From assembly GCA_015222855.1 (NCBI GenBank), contig JADFWA010000039.1, positions 1 through 10,289 on the forward strand: 10,289 bases of DNA, given 5' to 3'. Source of the stretch: Pseudomonadota bacterium (GTDB lineage Bacteria; Desulfobacterota; Syntrophia; Syntrophales; JADFWA01). A program made the translations under genes and the position numbers. Positions 6,357-10,289 of this stretch are shown piece after piece (position 1 is the first letter of the stretch; each line of letters begins with the position of its first letter). A model generated the notes under the pieces. The model did no database searches. It saw only the letters and a program-made list of their open reading frames with translations, and was not told the origin of the DNA.

Positions 6357-6392
6357 TCTCCATACTGTCCGGTACAATAATTGCTCGATTTA

Positions 6393-6675
6393 AAATTGTA
6401 GGGGTGGGGTTTATCCCCACCCGCGGGTAGGCTAAATAGGGAGGGCATAAAGCTCTCCCCTACATCTCAATATAGCGTAACCGGGGACAGCCATAAATTT
6501 GCAGGGGCGGGGTTTATCCCCGCCCGTGGGGTAGGCTAAATAGGGAGGGCATAAAGCCCTCCCCTACATCTCAATATAGCGTAACCGGGGACAGCCATAA
6601 ATTTGTAGGGGCGTGGTTTATCCCCGCCCGCGGGTAGGCTAAGCAGGGAGGGCATAAAGCCCTCCCCTACATCTA
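6393..6675. repeat. Three tandem copies of a ~103-bp double-hairpin element
   Basis: Copies start near 6393, 6495 and 6599 (marker GTAGGGG or GCAGGGG at 6398, 6501, 6605, so a period of 103-104 bp). Each holds stem A, GGGGCGGGG-TTTAT-CCCCGCCC or a variant, a GGGTAGGCTAA linker, and stem B, GGGAGGGC-ATAAA-GCCCTCCC, then CCCTACATCT. Copies 1 and 2 continue through a conserved tail CAATATAGCGTAACCGGGG to ACAGCCATAAAT; copy 3 lacks it. TAGGGG/CCCCTA ends bracket the hairpin pair as an outer inverted repeat. Stem A of copy 1 has T-A where copy 2 has C-G, a compensated change; copy 3 has one mismatch, and stem B of copy 1 has one G-T pair. No protein gene is credible from 6357 to about 6680. The stems lack T-runs, so they are not ordinary terminators. 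Confidence 0.88.
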
Positions 6676-6680
6676 GTTGC

Positions 6681-6941
6681 GATAACCTATCGCGGCCATC
6701 ATTCAAAAATTTAGCCGGTGTGTTGCGTTCGGTTATGCCCGAAGGGGTGAGTGAAGAGCGCCTGATGCTCAACATCTTAAGCATATTCGGCATGGTGCTT
6801 TATTTTAACTTTGCCCGTGTAGCGGTTACACAGATGACCGGCTGCCAATATGACCAGGCTTTCAAGGCGCGTCTGGTGGAACATATAACCGATTTTTCCC
6901 TTACAGGACTGGGTGTAAGCAAGGAGGAGGAATCCCGGTGA
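6681..6941 (+). pseudogene. TetR-family regulator remnant, C-terminal ligand-binding half only
   Basis: In-frame residues from about 6681 (DNLSRPSFKNLAGVLRSVMP) through LNILSIFGMVLYFNFARVAV to LVEHITDFSLTGLG resemble the C-terminal domain of TetR regulators of the CecR/DUF1956 type, which commonly sit beside efflux genes. The DNA-binding HTH half is missing: upstream is only the repeat array, and the carbonic anhydrase gene ends at 6356, leaving no room. The frame is open upstream only to a TAG at 6606 inside array copy 3. The first usable start, GTG 6720, has no ribosome site. Its TGA (6939-6941) overlaps the GTG of the outer-membrane factor gene, and its last codons hold that gene's ribosome site, showing an old regulator-pump operon. 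The exact upstream edge of homology is uncertain. Confidence 0.65.
6921..6930 (+). promoter_or_regulatory. Strong ribosome binding site fixing the GTG start of the outer-membrane factor
   Basis: AAGGAGGAGG contains two overlapping perfect AGGAGG cores, ending seven bases before GTG 6938. It is the only good site near the gene and lies outside the inserted element, so it shows the native start codon and the original signal peptide phase. Confidence 0.85.
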
Positions 6942-8560
6942 AGCGAGACCTTTGCAAAACATTTCCTTTTGCCCAATTTCAATTAGAGGCGAAAGGCGAA
7001 AGGCGAAGGGTGAAGGGAAATAGAAAAAACCTTTTGCCTTTTGCCCTACATGTATTCCTGCGGTTAAAAACTTCAAGTTTTTTTGCACGGACAAACAAGT
7101 TTGTCCATGCCACGAACGAGATTGGACATTTTGCAAAGGCCTCGAAGCGTTCGTATCTTTTTCTTCCCGCGATCCTGGGAATTTTACTTATAATGAGCGG
7201 ATGCATGAAAATGGGTCCGGATTTTCAGCGGCCCGACACGGGGGCAGGGGTGCCGGAAACGTATCAACACGCTCATGTCGATAAAATCTCTGTTCAACCA
7301 GAGGACCGGTGGTGGACCATTTTCAACGATCCGGAATTGAACCGGATTGTGGAGCAAGTCCTGAAAAACAACCTGGACATCAAAAAGGCTGCGGCCAGGA
7401 TTCTGGAATTGCGGTCCCATTTTGTCCAGACCAGAGCCGACCGATTTCCCGGTTTAAGCGTGAAGGGTGAAGGTGGAAGGCAGCGCGTTTCCCCAGGCGT
7501 TGAGACGGATGTCTACAATCTTTCTCTGCCTGCTTCCTTTGAGCTGGATTTCTGGGGACGTCTGGCCCGGGCTCAGGAGGCTGCGCGGGCCGATCTCACA
7601 CAGGTGGAGGAAAATGCCCGCATCGTGGCCCAAACGGTAGCAGCCGAGGCGATTACACTTTACCTGGAGATGGAATCCCTGGAACGGAGGATTCAAATAA
7701 CAGAACAAAGTGTGGAAAATTACCGGCGTAACCTGGCCCTGGTGGAAAGGCGCTACGAAGGGGGTCTGACTTCCATTCTTGATTTGAGGCAGTCGCGCCG
7801 CGTCCTGGCCCAGGCTGAGGCATTCCTTCCCTCACTGCGGCAGGATCTGGGAATCAGGCAGCAAAAACTGGCCGTTCTCCTTGGACATTATCCGGGAACC
7901 AGACCGCCCAGGTCTCAACCGGAAGACTATTTTAAACGTCTCGCCCCGGTGCCGCCGGGGCTGCCCTCTGATCTCCTCTTGCGACGGCCGGATATCAGAG
8001 CGGCGGAGGCGAATTTGAGGGCGCTAAACGCCCGTGTGGGCGTTGCCAAGGCCAGCAGATTCCCCCGGATTACCCTGACGGGAAGCTTTGGCTACTCTAG
8101 CAGTGAACTTGACCGGCTCTTCCGGCCCGAGAGCGAGCTGTGGAATATTGCCCTTGGTGTTGCGCGGCCCCTTTTCGATGCCGGAAAATTGAAGGCCGGA
8201 CAAAAGGCCGCCGAGGCAAGGTACAAACAGGAACTGGCCGAATACGCGAAGACGGTATTGACGGCATTTTCCGAGGTGGAAAGGGCACTCCTGACGCGGA
8301 AGGAACAACTGGAAAGGCGGGATCGGATAATGAATTTTCTCATGGAGGCCCGTGCCACCCAGAAGGTGGCCGAGAGCCGTTATGAGAGGGGGCTGGTGGA
8401 TTACCTGACCGTTCTCGATGCCCAGCAGACCCGGTTTCAGGCTGAAGAAAATGTAGTCCTCGTTGACTTGGCCATTCTCAGCAATCGTGTTACACTGCAC
8501 CGCGCACTGGGCGGCGGGTGGGCCGACCCGACTATGCCGCGTCGAGGGAAGGATTTGTAA
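6938..8560 (+). CDS. RND efflux outer-membrane factor (NodT/TolC-type lipoprotein) with a 68-residue N-terminal insertion
   Basis: A 540-residue outer-membrane channel subunit of a tripartite RND pump, NodT-type lipoprotein subfamily. The mature protein starts at Cys89 of lipobox MSGC, after hydrophobic YLFLPAILGILLIMSG. Two OEP repeats follow (about 120-310 and 325-530), with hallmarks RWWTIFNDPELNRIV, LLLRRPDIRAAEANL, FPRITLTGSFGY, and GLVDYLTVLDAQQT near the end. The length beyond the insertion (472) is normal for the family. Residues 4-71 are encoded by a MITE-like element plus its target duplication; they are basic and unlike any signal peptide. Joining codons across the element gives MKRSYLFLPAILGILLIMSGC, a textbook type II signal, so export of the present product may be impaired or depend on a long n-region. 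Start GTG 6938 is fixed by AGGAGG. The adaptor gene follows after 36 bp. Confidence 0.93.
   Translation: MKRDLCKTFPFAQFQLEAKGERRRVKGNRKNLLPFALHVFLRLKTSSFFARTNKFVHATNEIGHFAKASKRSYLFLPAILGILLIMSGCMKMGPDFQRPDTGAGVPETYQHAHVDKISVQPEDRWWTIFNDPELNRIVEQVLKNNLDIKKAAARILELRSHFVQTRADRFPGLSVKGEGGRQRVSPGVETDVYNLSLPASFELDFWGRLARAQEAARADLTQVEENARIVAQTVAAEAITLYLEMESLERRIQITEQSVENYRRNLALVERRYEGGLTSILDLRQSRRVLAQAEAFLPSLRQDLGIRQQKLAVLLGHYPGTRPPRSQPEDYFKRLAPVPPGLPSDLLLRRPDIRAAEANLRALNARVGVAKASRFPRITLTGSFGYSSSELDRLFRPESELWNIALGVARPLFDAGKLKAGQKAAEARYKQELAEYAKTVLTAFSEVERALLTRKEQLERRDRIMNFLMEARATQKVAESRYERGLVDYLTVLDAQQTRFQAEENVVLVDLAILSNRVTLHRALGGGWADPTMPRRGKDL
6940..6944. repeat. Left target-site duplication GAAGC
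   Basis: GAAGC immediately before the left inverted repeat matches GAAGC at 7144-7148 immediately after the right one. Removing one copy plus the element restores the codons GTG AAG CGT TCG TAT. Confidence 0.75.
6945..7143. mobile_element. MITE-like element, 199 bp, with 15-bp terminal inverted repeats
   Basis: The left end GAGACCTTTGCAAAA (6945-6959) is the reverse complement, with one mismatch, of the right end TTTTGCAAAGGCCTC (7129-7143). A 5-bp direct repeat GAAGC flanks it on both sides. The interior has no transposase and contains the direct-repeat run AGGCGAAAGGCGAAAGGCGA, CCTTTTGCCTTTTGCCC that could partly pair with it, and a perfect 8-bp palindrome GGACAAAC-AA-GTTTGTCC (7089-7106). 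Size, ends and duplication fit a non-autonomous element moved by a transposase encoded elsewhere; I cannot name the parent family with confidence. It sits inside codons 3-4 of the outer-membrane factor gene, and element plus duplication (204 bp) keeps the frame with no stop. Confidence 0.8.
7144..7148. repeat. Right target-site duplication GAAGC
   Basis: Second copy of the 5-bp duplication, directly after the right inverted repeat and followed by GTTCGTATC, the resumption of the native signal-peptide coding sequence. The match to the left side extends by one base (GAAGCG), so the exact element edge could be shifted by one. Confidence 0.75.
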
Positions 8561-8596
8561 AACCAAACATATGAACAAAAAGGAAGAAATTCAAAA

Positions 8597-9802
8597 ATGA
8601 TTTTCAAAAAGCTATCTGCCATGAGCAAGAAAAAGAAACGTCTTTTTCATTTTGCCGTCACCATGCTCTTCATCATCGTGGGGGTCGCCGGTTTAATCGC
8701 ATTGACGGCAAGTAAATCTCAGCTGGAGAAATCAAGGCATGTTGCCCCCATGCCCATGGTCAGGGTGATTAAGATACATACGGGACCCAAATCTATACAT
8801 ATCCGGGGTGAGGGCACGGTGAGACCGCTCAGGAAAATCAATCTTGTTCCTCAGGTGGGAGGCAAAGTGGTTTATGTTTCCCCTGCTCTGGTCGACGGAG
8901 GGGAATTCCGCAGAGGTGATACATTACTTACTATAAATCCGGTGGATTACGAGTTGGCCGTTACCCTGGCCAGGGCCAGAGTGAAGGATTCGGAAAGCAA
9001 ACTCAAGATAATACAGGAAGAGGCCGCGGTGGCACAGGAAGAGTGGTGTGTCCATTATGCCGGCAATTCCGATACACAAAAAAAGGCGCCACCCCTTGTG
9101 GCCAAGGAACCGCAACTGGCGGCTGCCCAAGCTCAGCTTGATGCCGACCGGGCGAATCTGAAAAAGGCCTTTCTGAACCTTGAAAGAACGGTACTCAACG
9201 CTCCGTTCGACGGTCGTGTAAGTGAAAAAAATGTAGATGTGGGGCAATATGTATCACCGGGGCAGACCTTGGCCGCCCTCTATTCCACCGATGCGGCAGA
9301 GATTGCCGTGCCGCTGGAAGACGAAAACCTGTTCTGGTTTGACGTGCCGGGATTCACTCCCGGAAATGCCCCCGGATCTTCCGCAACGGTCAGGGCAAGG
9401 CTTGCCGGACGTGATCTCGTCTGTCCGGGAAGGGTCGTTCGCGCTGAAGGTGAGCTGAATGAAAAAACGCGGATGATCAATATAATCGTGCGGGTGGATA
9501 AACCCTATGCCAGGAAACCGCCCCTTGCCATGGGTCTCTTTGTAACGGTGGAAATCGAAGGACGTGTTCTGCCCGCCGCCGCCGTCATCCCCAGAACGGC
9601 CCTCCACCAGGGTAACGTGGTCTGGGTGGTGAATGGTGACGGGGTGCTCCGATTCCGCAAAGTGGATGTGGCGCACCACCAGGGTGAAGGGGTCATCGTC
9701 CGGTCCGGTCTCAAGGACGAAGAGATGGTTGTTATCTCTCCACTCAAGGCAGTTACTGACGGTATGGTTGTACGGACTGCGATTATAAAGGAGCCGAAAT
9801 GA
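8597..9802 (+). CDS. RND efflux periplasmic adaptor subunit (membrane fusion protein, HlyD/AcrA type)
   Basis: A 401-residue adaptor that bridges the inner-membrane pump and the outer-membrane channel. A basic N terminus (KKKKR, 11-15) and one membrane anchor (about 17-38) place the rest in the periplasm. The first half-lipoyl segment is around 80-115 (INLVPQVGGKVVYVSP). A helical hairpin follows (about 118-195), rich in Ala/Gln/Glu and carrying a 20-residue loop-like stretch around CVHYAGNSDT. The second lipoyl half is TVLNAPFDGRVSEKNVDVGQ (198-217), then the beta-barrel and membrane-proximal domains (about 232-398, with IPRTALHQGNVVWVV). ATG 8597 is used because AAGGAAG lies upstream; M9 has no ribosome site. 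The stop overlaps the next start (ATGA), so translation is coupled to the pump gene. Confidence 0.95.
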   Translation: MIFKKLSAMSKKKKRLFHFAVTMLFIIVGVAGLIALTASKSQLEKSRHVAPMPMVRVIKIHTGPKSIHIRGEGTVRPLRKINLVPQVGGKVVYVSPALVDGGEFRRGDTLLTINPVDYELAVTLARARVKDSESKLKIIQEEAAVAQEEWCVHYAGNSDTQKKAPPLVAKEPQLAAAQAQLDADRANLKKAFLNLERTVLNAPFDGRVSEKNVDVGQYVSPGQTLAALYSTDAAEIAVPLEDENLFWFDVPGFTPGNAPGSSATVRARLAGRDLVCPGRVVRAEGELNEKTRMINIIVRVDKPYARKPPLAMGLFVTVEIEGRVLPAAAVIPRTALHQGNVVWVVNGDGVLRFRKVDVAHHQGEGVIVRSGLKDEEMVVISPLKAVTDGMVVRTAIIKEPK

Positions 9803-10289
9803 AGGGAGCCATCGCCTGGTTTGCCGAGAATCGCGTCGCGGCCAACCTGTTAATGATGTTTTTGATACTGGCCGGTGTCATCACGTGCACGACCATAAAA
9901 CTGGAGATTTTTCCCGAGACTTCTCTGGACCGTATTTCCATCACCACGGAATATCCGGGCGCTTCTCCCGCCGAGGTGGAGGAGGCCGTCATCCGGCGGA
10001 TCGAGGAAAGGCTGTCCGGTCTGGCCGGCATAAAGCGGATTGATTCCACAGCCCGGGAAGGACTCGGTGTCGTGACCATTGAGGTCATGAAGGACTGGGA
10101 TCTGAAGAAGCTCCTCGATGAGGTAAAGGCCGAAGTTGACCGTATCACCACCTTCCCGGATGAGGCTGAAAAGCCCGTGGTCCGCGAGGTAACCCGCCGG
10201 GTCGAGGTAATCAATCTTGCCGTTTATGGCGACGTTCCAAAATCGACAATCAAATATTTAACGGAAAAGATCAAAGACGACATTACAAA
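9799..10289 (+). CDS. RND efflux inner-membrane transporter, N-terminal part (3' end outside window)
   Basis: The first 163 codons of an AcrB/MexB-like proton-driven pump. It starts MKGAIAWFAENRVAANLLMM, with the first membrane helix about 10-32, then the periplasmic porter domain: FPETSLDRISITTEYPGASP, the EVEEAVIRRIEERL helix and GLAGIKRIDSTAREG, all usual for RND permeases. AAGGAG five bases before ATG 9799 and the ATGA overlap with the adaptor gene fix the start. The window ends inside the porter domain, so substrate class (drug, metal, solvent) and the catalytic membrane aspartates cannot be seen. It completes the gene order channel-adaptor-pump. Confidence 0.95.
   Translation, partial: MKGAIAWFAENRVAANLLMMFLILAGVITCTTIKLEIFPETSLDRISITTEYPGASPAEVEEAVIRRIEERLSGLAGIKRIDSTAREGLGVVTIEVMKDWDLKKLLDEVKAEVDRITTFPDEAEKPVVREVTRRVEVINLAVYGDVPKSTIKYLTEKIKDDIT

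Noticed and set aside
6401..6422. Rho-independent terminator after the carbonic anhydrase gene
   Set aside because: The stem is strong, but no T-run follows it on either strand, and the same hairpin recurs in the other copies as part of the repeat.
6393..6675. CRISPR array
   Set aside because: The three units are near-identical over their whole ~103 bp, with no unique spacers and no cas genes nearby; it is a plain tandem repeat.
6536..6793. 85-codon minus-strand open frame across the repeat array
   Set aside because: It is translated largely from the hairpin repeats and the antisense of the TetR remnant, with no ribosome site and low-complexity composition; such frames arise wherever this repeat occurs.
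8024..8578. 184-codon minus-strand open frame opposite the outer-membrane factor
   Set aside because: It is a shadow of the conserved OEP coding region in GC-richer DNA, with no ribosome site or family resemblance.

Overview
The window looks like chromosomal DNA of an anaerobic Gram-negative bacterium, most likely of the Desulfobacterota (the former Deltaproteobacteria). The clues are a tungsten/molybdenum aldehyde:ferredoxin oxidoreductase, an archaeal-type (Cam) gamma carbonic anhydrase, cobalamin-type and HDOD proteins, cytosolic GAF/PAS signalling, a tripartite RND pump, and intergenic spacers full of palindromic GTAGGGG...CCCCTAC and CTAAAGTG-type repeats. The taxonomic call is inference; there is no rRNA or other marker gene here.

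Layout. 1-642 (+) is the C-terminal part of an AOR-family oxidoreductase. It ends one base from a minus-strand signalling cluster (4319 down to 644). In transcription order this cluster is a 57-residue small protein (4146-4319), an HDOD protein, a soluble GAF-PAS histidine kinase, and a response regulator fused to a class III nucleotide cyclase. A divergent intergenic region (4320-4510) carries a good sigma-70 promoter for a stand-alone B12-binding-fold protein (4511-4906) that has lost the cobalamin-ligating His. A large inverted-repeat structure (4990-5082) precedes coaE, whose stop overlaps the start of a Cam-type gamma carbonic anhydrase gene.

6357-6680 holds no gene but contains three tandem copies of a ~103-bp double-hairpin repeat. 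The array abuts a TetR-type regulator that has lost its DNA-binding half (about 6681-6941). Next comes an RND efflux operon: an outer-membrane factor lipoprotein, a periplasmic adaptor, and the start of the inner-membrane pump, which runs off the window.

The most notable discovery is a 199-bp MITE-like element (6945-7143). It has 15-bp terminal inverted repeats and a 5-bp target duplication (GAAGC), and sits inside the fourth codon (codons 3-4) of the outer-membrane factor gene. Element plus duplication is 204 bp, exactly 68 codons, with no stop, so the gene stays open but gains a 68-residue N-terminal extension ahead of its lipoprotein signal peptide. Removing the element restores a textbook lipoprotein signal starting at the native GTG. 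Together with the truncated TetR gene beside it, the control and 5' end of this efflux operon appear to have been remodelled by repeats.
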